Assembly: GCA_900767645.1 (NCBI GenBank)
Contig: CAAFZY010000005.1
Span: 1 to 64,000 of the forward strand
Reading direction: 5' to 3'
DNA from: Alphaproteobacteria bacterium
Lineage (GTDB): Bacteria; Pseudomonadota; Alphaproteobacteria; RF32; CAG-239
Length of the DNA stretch: 64,000 bases
The position numbers were made by a program, and so were the translations under genes. This document shows, in pieces, positions 1 to 8,040 of the stretch (position 1 is the first letter of the stretch; each line of letters opens with the position of its first letter). A model generated the notes under the pieces. The model saw only the letters and a program-made list of their open reading frames with translations. It searched no databases and was not told the origin of the DNA.

Positions 1-24
1 AGACCGACCATTTTCTGTTTTCAT
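1..24 (-). CDS. Type IV pilin-like protein, N-terminus only (cut by window edge)
   Basis: Eight codons are visible, reading MKTENGRS on the minus strand, with a strong ribosome site (GAGGAGA, 7-8 nt before the ATG). ENGRS is identical to the residues just before the hydrophobic helix of the pilin-like protein encoded at 44543-45196 (MKHINENGRSMVEM). The inference is that this is another class III-type prepilin. It lies downstream, on the same strand, of a prepilin peptidase and an ion channel gene. The body of the gene lies outside the window, so only the start is supported. Confidence 0.5.
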
Positions 25-72
25 AATAAAAATCTCCTCAAAAAGTTAGTTTTGAGAAGATTTTACTCCGCG

Positions 73-118
73 TTTTTTTTTTGCAATATTTACGAGTCCG
101 TGCTGTGCATAAGTTGTA
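73..118 (-). repeat. Intergenic element copy A: DnaA-box-like site plus GANTC
   Basis: Read on the minus strand this stretch holds TACAACTTATGCACA, then GGACTCG, then AAATATTG followed by an A-run. TTATGCACA (plus-strand 104-112) fits the DnaA box TTATNCACA, and GACTC (94-98) is a CcrM-type GANTC site, with 5 nt between them. A close copy with identical spacing is at 29418-29460. It lies between the end of the ion channel gene and the start of the partial pilin gene. Function is inferred only from motif match and duplication. Confidence 0.5.
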
Positions 119-162
119 TGATTTTAGCTTATACGCATAAACAGAAAAATTACCGGAGTTTG

Positions 163-939
163 TTATTTTTGCTTAATGGATTTTTTAGTTTTTTTTGCCG
201 GTTTGGCTAATTTCGGAGTTAAACAGTCGGGAGAAACTTCTTTAAGCAAATCGCGCCGAACAATTTCGTCAATCACGCTCATTAAAAAGCTGATAAACAA
301 CAAGAACGAAACCAACAAATATGCAACAAAGAAGAGCCATGAATGCGGGAAAACCGACATAACCGGACGAGCCAATTCCGATGCCCAGCCGTCAAGAGTA
401 AAGGTTTGCAACAAAGCCAACAATGATGCGCCTAAAGTTGAAAACTCAATAAACACTCCGCCAAACAAGCTTACGCCGATAATGGCAAACACGTAGGTTA
501 CCATGGCAAATACCAAAAACGCGGCTAAAAAGTTTGGCATTAAGGCGTCTAAAACCGTTAAAATGCGTTTTAATTTTGAAAAACGGTCAATGTATTTTAA
601 CAGACGGAACAGGCGGAAGGTTCTTAAAACAATAAAATAACTGGCAAATGAAAATGATGAAACGGCAATAACGGTAAAATCAAAAATATTCCATTTGGAG
701 CTAAAAAACTTATGTCCGTAAACATAAAGTTTGAGCAACATTTCAACGATAAATATAGCCATGCACAAACGGTCAAGCACAAATAAAACGTTGCCGATGG
801 AAGACTCGAAATAATCAGAAGTCATCAGGCCGAACACAAAGGCGTCCAAGCAAATAAGCGACATAATAAACAAGTCAAAATTTTTACTTTCAACAAAGTT
901 TTTGGCTTTGGTACGGTTTTCATCAATGTTTTTAATCAT
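163..939 (-). CDS. Voltage-gated ion channel, single-domain (BacNav-like)
   Basis: The 258-residue protein has the six-helix layout of one voltage-gated cation channel domain. S4 is the segment VLRTFRLFRLLKYIDRF with basic residues at every third position. A pore loop with TLDGWAS occupies the place of the TLESWAS selectivity filter of NaChBac-type sodium channels, followed by S6 and a Lys-rich tail (KPAKKTKKSIKQK). The start is set at the ATG preceded by AGAGGCA; a longer reading frame would run 49 residues into the upstream gene and lacks a ribosome site. It lies 23 bp downstream of the prepilin peptidase gene, probably in one operon. Ion selectivity cannot be read from sequence because two filter residues differ (E to D, S to G). 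Confidence 0.85.
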   Translation of the reverse strand: MIKNIDENRTKAKNFVESKNFDLFIMSLICLDAFVFGLMTSDYFESSIGNVLFVLDRLCMAIFIVEMLLKLYVYGHKFFSSKWNIFDFTVIAVSSFSFASYFIVLRTFRLFRLLKYIDRFSKLKRILTVLDALMPNFLAAFLVFAMVTYVFAIIGVSLFGGVFIEFSTLGASLLALLQTFTLDGWASELARPVMSVFPHSWLFFVAYLLVSFLLFISFLMSVIDEIVRRDLLKEVSPDCLTPKLAKPAKKTKKSIKQK

Positions 940-962
940 AATCTGCCTCTTTGGTTTGAATT

Positions 963-1664
963 TTACAGATACATAATAAACTGCCGGCCGAAAAATACAA
1001 GTATTAATGTTGCAATTACAATGGCGGGTCCGAATGCGCCGGCACGTTGGCGTTTGGCAAGCGAAAACAAAGCAAATACAACGCACGAAATTAAAATTAC
1101 ATACGGAACCATGGCAAGCCCCAGCCAGGCGCCGACCGCCGCCAATAATTTTATATCGCCGCCGCCGAACGCGTCAGGATGTTTTTTTACTAAAAACAGT
1201 GTGGCTATAATCGGCAAAATATAGCCCGCCAGAGCACCTAATGCGCTCATTATCGGATAATAACCGCTATCAGGCAACGCCATGGCGGAAAATGCAAAGC
1301 CCAAAATCAGCAGCGGTACGGTTAAAACATCGGGAAGCAGCAAAATACGCTCGTCAATTTCATACAGTAAAAGCAAAATCCAGATTAACGGCATAAACCA
1401 ACCGGCAATCGCCGGAAATGATAAATATGCCAAATAACTTAACGCTGCGCACACAATACCCCATCCGATTGAGCGCATGCGGTATTTATCCATAAGTTTT
1501 TTATATTGCGCCGATTGTGAGCGTTTGGCCTTTGAAACGCGCTTAACCGGCCAAACCAAACGGTAAACGGCATATGCGGCGGTTGCCGGCATAAATTTTG
1601 CAAAACGACGCGCCATGTACGGAATCAACAGTCCGAAAATAAACCCCGATAAAGCGTAAAGCAT
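963..1664 (-). CDS. Prepilin peptidase, A24 family
   Basis: The 233-residue membrane protein has the two aspartate motifs of type IV prepilin peptidases: YEIDERILLLPD near residue 105 and FGGGDIKLLAAVGAWLG near residue 170 (the GxGD motif). It would cleave the short leader of pilin precursors at the inner membrane. The N-terminal Cys-tetrad region of long PilD enzymes is absent; instead there is a basic stretch (KRVSKAKRSQSAQYKK). The start has the ribosome site AAGGAGA. Likely substrates are the pilin-like proteins at 44543-45196 and at the left window edge. Confidence 0.88.
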   Translation of the reverse strand: MLYALSGFIFGLLIPYMARRFAKFMPATAAYAVYRLVWPVKRVSKAKRSQSAQYKKLMDKYRMRSIGWGIVCAALSYLAYLSFPAIAGWFMPLIWILLLLYEIDERILLLPDVLTVPLLILGFAFSAMALPDSGYYPIMSALGALAGYILPIIATLFLVKKHPDAFGGGDIKLLAAVGAWLGLAMVPYVILISCVVFALFSLAKRQRAGAFGPAIVIATLILVFFGRQFIMYL

Positions 1665-1716
1665 AATTTTTCTCCTTGTTTTTTATTTAAATTAACGCCG
1701 AAAGGTTAAAAATCAC

Positions 1717-1745
1717 TTGAAATATAAAAAATAAAGTTGTAATAA
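1717..1745 (+). promoter_or_regulatory. Predicted sigma70-type promoter of rplY-pth-ychF
   Basis: TTGAAA (1717-1722), a 17-bp spacer and TAATAA (1740-1745) lie about 70 bp upstream of rplY. A small dyad, AACG..ACC..GGT..CGTT (about 1758-1780), lies in the leader and could be regulatory. Assigned by motif only. Confidence 0.45.
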
Positions 1746-1814
1746 TGCTTTACTTTAACGGCACCCCTGGAGGTCGTTGAAGGTTTTAATAATAAAAATA
1801 TAAGGAATTTTAAA

Positions 1815-2105
1815 ATGTCAAACATTACATTTAAAGCTTTAAAGCGTGAGAAAGCAGGTAAGGGGGCAGCTCGTGCATGTCGTCGTGAAGGACGTATACC
1901 GGCTGTTATTTACGGCGGAAAGAAAGATCCGGTTTTGGTAAGTTTGGATCCGGTTGAATTGGAAAAAGCTCTTAATATGTCTGATTTTTATGAATCTGAC
2001 ATTGTTGTTGACGTTGACGGCAAAGCAACCAAAGTTGTTTGTCAAGACGTTCAATTCCATCCGGTTTCGGATATGCCGATTCACGTTGACTTTTTGCGCA
2101 AGTAA
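1815..2105 (+). CDS. rplY: 50S ribosomal protein L25, short form
   Basis: The 96-residue protein begins with the L25 signature TFKALKREKAGKGAARACRREGRIPAVIYG and ends after HPVSDMPIHVDFLRK. L25 binds 5S rRNA in the large subunit. The C-terminal CTC/TL5-type domain found in many alphaproteobacterial L25 proteins (about 200 residues) is absent, so this is the short form as in E. coli. The ribosome site is AAGGA. The gene is followed after 12 bp by pth, the usual bacterial arrangement. Confidence 0.93.
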   Translation: MSNITFKALKREKAGKGAARACRREGRIPAVIYGGKKDPVLVSLDPVELEKALNMSDFYESDIVVDVDGKATKVVCQDVQFHPVSDMPIHVDFLRK

Positions 2106-2117
2106 GAGGCTTATAAA

Positions 2118-2693
2118 ATGTTTTTAGTGGTAGGTTTGGGAAACCCCGGAGCTGAATATGCAAATACCCGCCACAACATTGGATTTATGGCGGCTGATGA
2201 AATATTCAGCCGCTATAATTTTTCCGCTTTTAAAAGCAAATTTGACGCTTTGGTTGCGGAAGGACAAATTGCCGGTGAAAAAGTTTTACTCTTAAAACCG
2301 CAAACATATATGAATCTTTCCGGCAATGCGGTGGTTAAAGCGGCGTTGTTTTATAAAATTTTGCCTGAAAACGTGATCGTTATTCATGATGACATTGATT
2401 TGACGGTCGGTCAGCTCAAAGCCAAACGCGGAGGCGGCGCCGGCGGTCATAACGGTTTGAAAAGCATTGATTCGCATATTACGCCTGATTATAACCGAAT
2501 CCGCGTCGGGGTAGGACACCCTGCCGGACACGGCGCAGAAGTTGCCGATTATGTTTTGGGGCAATTTTCAAAGGCTGATAAACAAATTATAGAGCAAGAA
2601 CTTGCGCTTATTCCGGAAGCTCTTGAAATATTAATTAAAAACGGCATTGCCTCGTGCTCAAATTTTTTGGGTATGGCTGCCAAAAACAAATAG
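2118..2693 (+). CDS. pth: Peptidyl-tRNA hydrolase
   Basis: The 191-residue protein releases tRNA from prematurely dropped peptidyl-tRNA. It starts [22 protein letters not shown]; the catalytic histidine is in NTRHN (His19), Asn9 is in GLGNPG, and the catalytic aspartate is in VIHDDIDL. The substrate-binding segment [13 protein letters not shown] is intact. Length and motifs match the family. It lies between rplY and ychF, 11 bp before the latter. Confidence 0.97.
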   Translation: MFLVVGLGNPGAEYANTRHNIGFMAADEIFSRYNFSAFKSKFDALVAEGQIAGEKVLLLKPQTYMNLSGNAVVKAALFYKILPENVIVIHDDIDLTVGQLKAKRGGGAGGHNGLKSIDSHITPDYNRIRVGVGHPAGHGAEVADYVLGQFSKADKQIIEQELALIPEALEILIKNGIASCSNFLGMAAKNK

Positions 2694-2704
2694 GAGTATT
2701 TGAT

Positions 2705-3817
2705 ATGGGGTTTAATTGCGGCATTGTCGGGTTGCCGAATGTCGGTAAATCAACTTTATTTAACGCGCTCACACAAACTATTGCGGCACAGGCGGCTAAT
2801 TTTCCGTTTTGTACCATAGAGCCCAATACCGGCAGAGTTGCCGTTCCTGATGCTCGCCTTGATAAGCTTGCCGAAATTGTTAAGCCTAAAAACATTGTTC
2901 CGACTCAGCTTGAATTTGTTGATATTGCAGGTCTGGTTAAAGGGGCTTCAAAAGGCGAGGGTCTGGGTAATCAGTTTTTGGCCAATATTCGCGAAACCGA
3001 TGCGATTATTCATGTTTTACGCTGTTTTGAAGATGATAATATTACCCACGTTGAAGGTTCGGTTAATCCTATTCGCGATGCCGAAATTGTTGAAACCGAA
3101 TTAATGATTGCCGATTTGGAATCGTTGGAAAAACGTTTTGAACAAGTTAAGAAAAAAGGGCAAACCGGCGGCGATAAAGAGGCTAAAATTTGTGCCGCGG
3201 TTATGGAGCCGATAATTAATGCCTTGCGCGAAGGTAAGCCGGCACGCACGGCTGCTCCGAATCCGGAGGAAAAAGATGCGTGGAAACAATATAAAATGTT
3301 GCAGTTGCTTACTTCAAAACCGGTTTTGTATGTGTGCAATGTTGATGAAGGTTCGGCTGCTACCGGTAATAAGTTTTCTGATGAAGTGTTTAAAAAAGCA
3401 ACCGCTGAAAATGCCAAAGCCGTAATTATTTCGGCTGAAATAGAATCGGAAGTTGCTCAGCTTGACTCTGATGAGGAAAAGAAAGAATTTTTGGAAAGTT
3501 TAGGCTTGGAAGAAACCGGTTTGGCTAAAATTATTCGCGCCGGATATGATCTTTTGGGTTTGCAAACTTATTTTACTGCCGGTCCGAAAGAAGTTCGCGC
3601 ATGGACATTCTTGAAAGGATATAAAGCGCCGCAATGCGCCGGTATTATTCATACCGACTTTGAACGCGGCTTTATTCGCGCAGAAACTATATCTTATGAT
3701 GATTATGTTCGTTTGGGCGGCGAGCAGGCTTGTAAAGAAGCCGGTAAAGTTCGCTCCGAGGGTAAAGAGTACGTTGTGCAAGACGGCGATATTATGACCT
3801 TTTTGTTTAATGTTTAA
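2705..3817 (+). CDS. ychF: Obg-family ATPase YchF (OLA1 type)
   Basis: The 370-residue P-loop NTPase has GLPNVGKST near the N-terminus and a G3 [20 protein letters not shown] segment. The G4 position reads NVDE instead of NKxD, the change that makes YchF bind ATP rather than GTP. A C-terminal TGS domain ([16 protein letters not shown] onward) is present. The start is the ATG after AGGAGTATTTGAT; an upstream in-frame ATG at 2654 lies inside pth and lacks a ribosome site. The linkage pth-ychF is common. Confidence 0.96.
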   Translation: MGFNCGIVGLPNVGKSTLFNALTQTIAAQAANFPFCTIEPNTGRVAVPDARLDKLAEIVKPKNIVPTQLEFVDIAGLVKGASKGEGLGNQFLANIRETDAIIHVLRCFEDDNITHVEGSVNPIRDAEIVETELMIADLESLEKRFEQVKKKGQTGGDKEAKICAAVMEPIINALREGKPARTAAPNPEEKDAWKQYKMLQLLTSKPVLYVCNVDEGSAATGNKFSDEVFKKATAENAKAVIISAEIESEVAQLDSDEEKKEFLESLGLEETGLAKIIRAGYDLLGLQTYFTAGPKEVRAWTFLKGYKAPQCAGIIHTDFERGFIRAETISYDDYVRLGGEQACKEAGKVRSEGKEYVVQDGDIMTFLFNV

Positions 3818-3835
3818 AATAACACATAACGTAAT

Positions 3836-3872
3836 AAAAATCCCCGTCAGATTTGTTTCTGCGGGGATTTTT
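3836..3872. terminator. Bidirectional terminator between ychF and the minus-strand orphan gene
   Basis: AAAATCCCCG ... CGGGGATTTT forms a GC-rich stem with A/T tracts on both sides. It can stop transcripts arriving from ychF (plus) and from the gene ending at 3889 (minus). Confidence 0.85.
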
Positions 3873-3888
3873 AACAAAGGTGTAAAGC

Positions 3889-4392
3889 TTATTCTTCTTC
3901 AAGTTCTTCACGCAAGATAAAGCGATTGTCACCGTCATCTTTCGTGTACACCAGAGTGATGTCCTTGTACGTGGTAACCTCATGACGACGGCGGCAATGT
4001 GATTGAGAAGCCTGCAGGTAAGGATGTTTACCAATGCCGCGATACGGCCAAATATCTTTTACATTTTCTTCCATTAAATCCCATCTGCCCCAACGGGCGG
4101 GATCAATAATAATGGCGCCTTCCTCAGGATGCTCGGGCTTTACGGCAACGAGCAATTCATGTGAATCTGAATGTTCTCGCAGATTGGCGATGATGTTGGT
4201 TGACGCTTCCAGTATGTAAAAAAACAATGCGGGTTTGTTATCTTCAGGAGCAATTCGTCCGTAGCCGACTCTAAGCTCGATGCCGGTCGGAGGGATGACC
4301 CAATCATAAAAAACCGGTTTCATGAGTTCGGCCGCCTGATTGGCTGTCAACAGTTTGGAGACATAAGCCTGCTTTTCTTCAAGTGTAATCAT
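3889..4392 (-). CDS. Orphan protein of unknown function, SD-less start
   Basis: The 167-residue protein starts MITLEEKQAYVSKLL and ends in an acidic tail (LREELEEE). It has no signal peptide or membrane segment and matches no family I recognise. Features include FYDWVIPPTGIELRVGYG and DPARWGRWDLMEENVK. The ATG at 4390-4392 is chosen because it follows a near-perfect promoter; a frame extending to 4443 would begin upstream of that promoter. No Shine-Dalgarno is visible; the leader is AT-rich (ATAATTTTTTTTATT). The gene stands alone between two terminators. Confidence 0.65.
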   Translation of the reverse strand: MITLEEKQAYVSKLLTANQAAELMKPVFYDWVIPPTGIELRVGYGRIAPEDNKPALFFYILEASTNIIANLREHSDSHELLVAVKPEHPEEGAIIIDPARWGRWDLMEENVKDIWPYRGIGKHPYLQASQSHCRRRHEVTTYKDITLVYTKDDGDNRFILREELEEE

Positions 4393-4425
4393 AATAAAAA
4401 AAATTATAAAGTTTATTGAAGTGTA

Positions 4426-4453
4426 ATTATAGGCATATGGCAATTTTTGTCAA
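4426..4453 (-). promoter_or_regulatory. Strong sigma70-type promoter of the orphan gene at 3889-4392
   Basis: On the minus strand TTGACA (4448-4453), a 16-bp spacer and TATAAT (4426-4431) match the consensus hexamers exactly. The predicted start leaves a leader of about 30 nt with no Shine-Dalgarno. Confidence 0.75.
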
Positions 4454-4466
4454 TAAAAAGCGAAAT

Positions 4467-4502
4467 AAAAAATGTCCGTAATTTTTATTTTCGGACATTT
4501 TT
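4467..4502 (-). terminator. Terminator after der
   Basis: AAAAATGTCCG ... CGGACATTTTT forms a near-perfect stem flanked by A and T tracts, 13 bp past the der stop. It is symmetrical and could act in both directions. Confidence 0.8.
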
Positions 4503-4514
4503 AAGGGAAATGTT

Positions 4515-5861
4515 TTAGTCGGCGTACGGATTATCTGATTTGCGTACGGTAATGCGCACCGGAACTCCGCCTAAATTAAAAGTATCACGCAGGCTGTTGA
4601 CCAGATAACGCAAATACGAATCGGGCAAGCCTTCCGGATTGCTTGAAAAAATATAAAATGAAGGCGGGCGGGTTTTGGCCTGAGTAATGTATTTTAACTT
4701 AATTCTTCGTTTGTTTTTGCCTAAAGGCGGAGTGTTTTGTTCTTGAACATCAGAAAACCATTTGTTCAGCGGCGCGGTCGGAATACGAGTGTTCCAGCGG
4801 TCATAAACCTTAAATACCGCGCTCATTAACTTATCCAATCCCTCATTTTTAAGAGCGGAAACAGTAACGGTCGGCACGCCGGTGATTTGGGTTAACGAGG
4901 TTTGTAATTTGTCGTTTAGTTTTTGCAAAGCTTCCGCACGTTTGGCAATGTCCCACTTATTAACGGCTATTACCAGCGCGCGCCCTTCATCAATTACCTG
5001 ACGGGCAATGGTTAAATCCTGCTTGTCTAAAACGGCGTCGGCATCAAGAACAAGCACTACAACTTGAGCCATAAATGCGGCGTGCTTGGTGCTTGCCGCC
5101 GACATTTTTTCAAGCGAATCGGTAATTTTGGATTGACGGCGCAGACCGGCGGTATCAACTAAGTTGATTTTGCGTCCTTTCCATTGCCATTCTGAAGTAA
5201 TGGCATCGCGGGTAATGCCGGCTTCAGGACCGGTGAGCATGCGGTCATCATGCAACAGAGCATTTACTAAAGTTGACTTACCGACATTCGGGCGCCCGAC
5301 TATTGCGAGTTGAATCGGTTTTTCTTCAGAAGATTCTTTTGACTGTTCTTCAGGTTCAGGGCAGAGCTTGAAGTTGATTTCAGCTAATGACGAGTATAAA
5401 TCTTCAAGTCCTAATCCGTGTTCGGCCGAAAATGGAATCGGCTGTCCAAGTCCTAATTTGTAGGCTTCAAAAACATTGTCTTCTTGAGCTTTTCCTTCAC
5501 ATTTATTGGCAAGCAAAATTACAGGTTTATGGCTTTGCCTGACTAAAGCGGCAAAAGTTTCGTCATACGGGTGCAAACCGGCGCGCGCATCGAACATAAA
5601 TAAACAAACATCAGATTCTCCAATGGCGCGTTTGGTTTGTTCCAACATGCGTTGCTCTATGCTGTTTTCTTTGGCATTTTCAAATCCGGCAGTGTCGATT
5701 AAGCATAAGTCAAGATTTTTAAAACGAGCAAAAGCTTCTTTGCGATCGCGCGTAACGCCGGGTTTGTCATGCACAATGGCAAGCTTTCTGCCGACCAAGC
5801 GGTTAAACAGTGTTGATTTTCCTACATTCGGTCTGCCGATTACGGCTACTTTTAATGTCAT
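4515..5861 (-). CDS. der: Ribosome assembly GTPase Der (EngA)
   Basis: The 448-residue protein has two tandem GTPase domains, each with GRPNVGKST (near residues 8 and 188), DTAGFE / DTAGLR G3 motifs and NKCEG / NKWD G4 motifs, followed by the KH-like C-terminal domain (KYITQAKTRPPSFYIFSS). This is the unique double-GTPase layout of Der, which acts in 50S subunit maturation. It is the last gene of a yfgM-like - bamB - der unit, 9 bp after bamB. Confidence 0.97.
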   Translation of the reverse strand: MTLKVAVIGRPNVGKSTLFNRLVGRKLAIVHDKPGVTRDRKEAFARFKNLDLCLIDTAGFENAKENSIEQRMLEQTKRAIGESDVCLFMFDARAGLHPYDETFAALVRQSHKPVILLANKCEGKAQEDNVFEAYKLGLGQPIPFSAEHGLGLEDLYSSLAEINFKLCPEPEEQSKESSEEKPIQLAIVGRPNVGKSTLVNALLHDDRMLTGPEAGITRDAITSEWQWKGRKINLVDTAGLRRQSKITDSLEKMSAASTKHAAFMAQVVVLVLDADAVLDKQDLTIARQVIDEGRALVIAVNKWDIAKRAEALQKLNDKLQTSLTQITGVPTVTVSALKNEGLDKLMSAVFKVYDRWNTRIPTAPLNKWFSDVQEQNTPPLGKNKRRIKLKYITQAKTRPPSFYIFSSNPEGLPDSYLRYLVNSLRDTFNLGGVPVRITVRKSDNPYAD

Positions 5862-5870
5862 TTTACGTTC

Positions 5871-7196
5871 CTATTTATATGCAATCAATTCAGCATCATC
5901 AGTAACAAACACAACAGTTTTGTCGGCAGCAATCGGAGCGCTCGGAATTGATGATTTGAGGCTGATTTTATTTAATATTTTGCCATTTAAAGGCGAAACG
6001 GTATAAATTGCTCCGTCTGACGAGGTGATAAGCAATTGGCTGTTTACCATTATCGGACCGCTTAAATATACATCGGAACGCTTATCTAAATTATAATCAT
6101 TTAATAAGGGTGCCGACCATAAAACAACGCCGGTGTGTTTGTTGAGAGCTAAAAGTTCATGATTGTTGCTCAATATAAACAAGTTGTTTCCGGCAATCCA
6201 CGGCATGTTGGTTCCGCCGATTTGCTGTTTCCAAATAATTTCGCCGGTGCGATAATTAACGGCGGCAAGCAAATCATTGTGCCCGATGGCATAAACGGTA
6301 TCGCCGTCAATGACCGGAGATGCTTTAACGGAATTAATGGCGGTGGAAAGGCCGGATTGCGCCGAATCGACTAAAGCGACCGTCCAAGCCGGATAACCGA
6401 TGTCGGCATTGAAAGCTTGAATGTCGCCGTTGGAAAATCCGGCAACCGCAAAGTTTTTTTCATCCGAACATGCCGGCGCAGATGAACCGGCTAAAACCGT
6501 ATCTTCTGCCGAAATGTTATATTTCCACACTTCTTCGCCGTTTTGAGTGTTTAATGCCAATAAGCGATTATCCAATGTTTGAATTAAAAGTTTGTCGGCG
6601 CATACGGTCGGAGCAGTGCGGAGCGGAGTGTCTAAATTTTTACGCCATAAAACGGTTCCCGATTCCGGATTAAGAGCAAAAACACTGCCAAAACCGGCGG
6701 CGACATAAACGCCGTTGTTATCAGCGGCCAAACCGGCTCCGTTCAGGGCGTTTTCATTTTCAAATTTACTGTTTGGTTTTAATTTTTGTTTCCAAATTTT
6801 GGTGCCGTCAATTAATGAGAAGGCGCTAACGGTTCCTTTTACGTCTTGGGCAAAAACGGTATTGTGGTATATTACGGGCGACGAAAGCAGTAAATTGCGT
6901 TTTGAGCCGCCTTTGCCGAAATTTTGCTCCCAAAGTTTTTGCATGTTATCGTGAGCTTTGATGTTGCCGATATTGTGGGTTGCATTACCGCCGGTTTGAC
7001 TCCATGAAGCAAGATTTGCGGCAGTCGGAATTTCGGTTGCCGGAATTGTTGTTTCGGCGTAATCAACGGCGCTGTTTGCCGACAATACCGAAATTCTGGT
7101 TCCGGACGGCAACTTTTTATCACTTGAAAAAATTCCGCATGATGAAAGCAGGGCAGTAATCAGCAGCAGACCATATAAATTTGGTTTTGTAAACAA
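5871..7196 (-). CDS. bamB: Outer membrane protein assembly factor BamB (PQQ-repeat lipoprotein)
   Basis: The 441-residue lipoprotein has a signal sequence ending in the lipobox LLSSC (about residue 20). Repeated beta-propeller blades carry the PQQ-like pattern (GTVSAFSLIDGTKIWKQ, GSVFALNPESGTVLWRK, NRLLALNTQNGEEVWKY, HELLALNKHTGVVLWSA). BamB scaffolds the BAM complex that folds outer-membrane beta-barrels. Position between a YfgM-like protein and der matches E. coli and many alphaproteobacteria. Confidence 0.93.
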   Translation of the reverse strand: MFTKPNLYGLLLITALLSSCGIFSSDKKLPSGTRISVLSANSAVDYAETTIPATEIPTAANLASWSQTGGNATHNIGNIKAHDNMQKLWEQNFGKGGSKRNLLLSSPVIYHNTVFAQDVKGTVSAFSLIDGTKIWKQKLKPNSKFENENALNGAGLAADNNGVYVAAGFGSVFALNPESGTVLWRKNLDTPLRTAPTVCADKLLIQTLDNRLLALNTQNGEEVWKYNISAEDTVLAGSSAPACSDEKNFAVAGFSNGDIQAFNADIGYPAWTVALVDSAQSGLSTAINSVKASPVIDGDTVYAIGHNDLLAAVNYRTGEIIWKQQIGGTNMPWIAGNNLFILSNNHELLALNKHTGVVLWSAPLLNDYNLDKRSDVYLSGPIMVNSQLLITSSDGAIYTVSPLNGKILNKISLKSSIPSAPIAADKTVVFVTDDAELIAYK

Positions 7197-7219
7197 GGGC
7201 TGTCTCCGAATAATCAGAA

Positions 7220-7951
7220 TTATAAACCGTTTAAGGTTGAAAGCATATCTTGAATACGGCTTTTGAAATTGTCAGAAATATTACCGTTTTCAAGCAATGC
7301 GGTGTACAAAGAACGTGCAGTTTCGGTATCGCCGTCGCGAATGGCGGCCATAGCCAATAAATCAGTTGCCAAAGGCGACCAAGAATCATCGGCGGCAACT
7401 ACCGGTTTTAATAAAGCTTCAATTTCAGCGCGGGGAGCGGTATCTATTTTGTAGGTTGCCAGTTTTAAAGCCGCCAAATTGCGGATACGCTGATTAAGTT
7501 CGTCATTGTCGGCAATGGTTTGGAGCATGGTTTCAGCCTCGGAGTTTTTGCCTTGTTCAAATAAAAGAGTTGCAATTTGAACACGCGCCAAGTCGCTGTA
7601 TATACCGTTATCGGCAGCGGCAATTTTTTCAAGAGCTTTGAGGCTGTTTTCATAATTTTCCGCCGGCTGTACGGCAAGTAAATAGTTTTCGGTTTGCGCC
7701 TGATATTTAGCATCGCGCCAACCCTTGATGGTTTCAAAGCTTACAGCGGCAGAAACGGCAATTACCACAAACAAAACAATAAACAAGCCGTATTTATCCC
7801 ACAGCTTTTTTAAGTTATCGTTTTTAACGTCTTCGTTTACTTCCTGAATAAAGGCGTCGGTTACATTATCATCAACCTGATAAGAAGCATGCCTGATTGC
7901 GGAAGATGCTTTTTTATCGGAAGCGTTTTTAGATGTGCTGTTTTTTTTCAT
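7220..7951 (-). CDS. YfgM-like membrane-anchored tetratricopeptide protein
   Basis: The 243-residue protein has a Lys/Ser-rich cytoplasmic N-terminus, the segment EVNEDVKNDNLKKLWDKYGLFIV leading into one transmembrane helix (FIVLFVVIAVSAAVSF, about residues 54-70), then periplasmic TPR-like helices. This is the TPR_21/YfgM layout; family members help the SecYEG translocon and periplasmic chaperones. It heads the unit with bamB (23 bp) and der, as yfgM does in E. coli. Confidence 0.85.
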   Translation of the reverse strand: MKKNSTSKNASDKKASSAIRHASYQVDDNVTDAFIQEVNEDVKNDNLKKLWDKYGLFIVLFVVIAVSAAVSFETIKGWRDAKYQAQTENYLLAVQPAENYENSLKALEKIAAADNGIYSDLARVQIATLLFEQGKNSEAETMLQTIADNDELNQRIRNLAALKLATYKIDTAPRAEIEALLKPVVAADDSWSPLATDLLAMAAIRDGDTETARSLYTALLENGNISDNFKSRIQDMLSTLNGL

Positions 7952-8040
7952 GTTTTAATTCCTTACTAAAATAGTTATGTTTCAGTATAAAGCAAAATAT
8001 TTGTATAGCAATCGGTTTATTAATAAAATTACCAATTATT

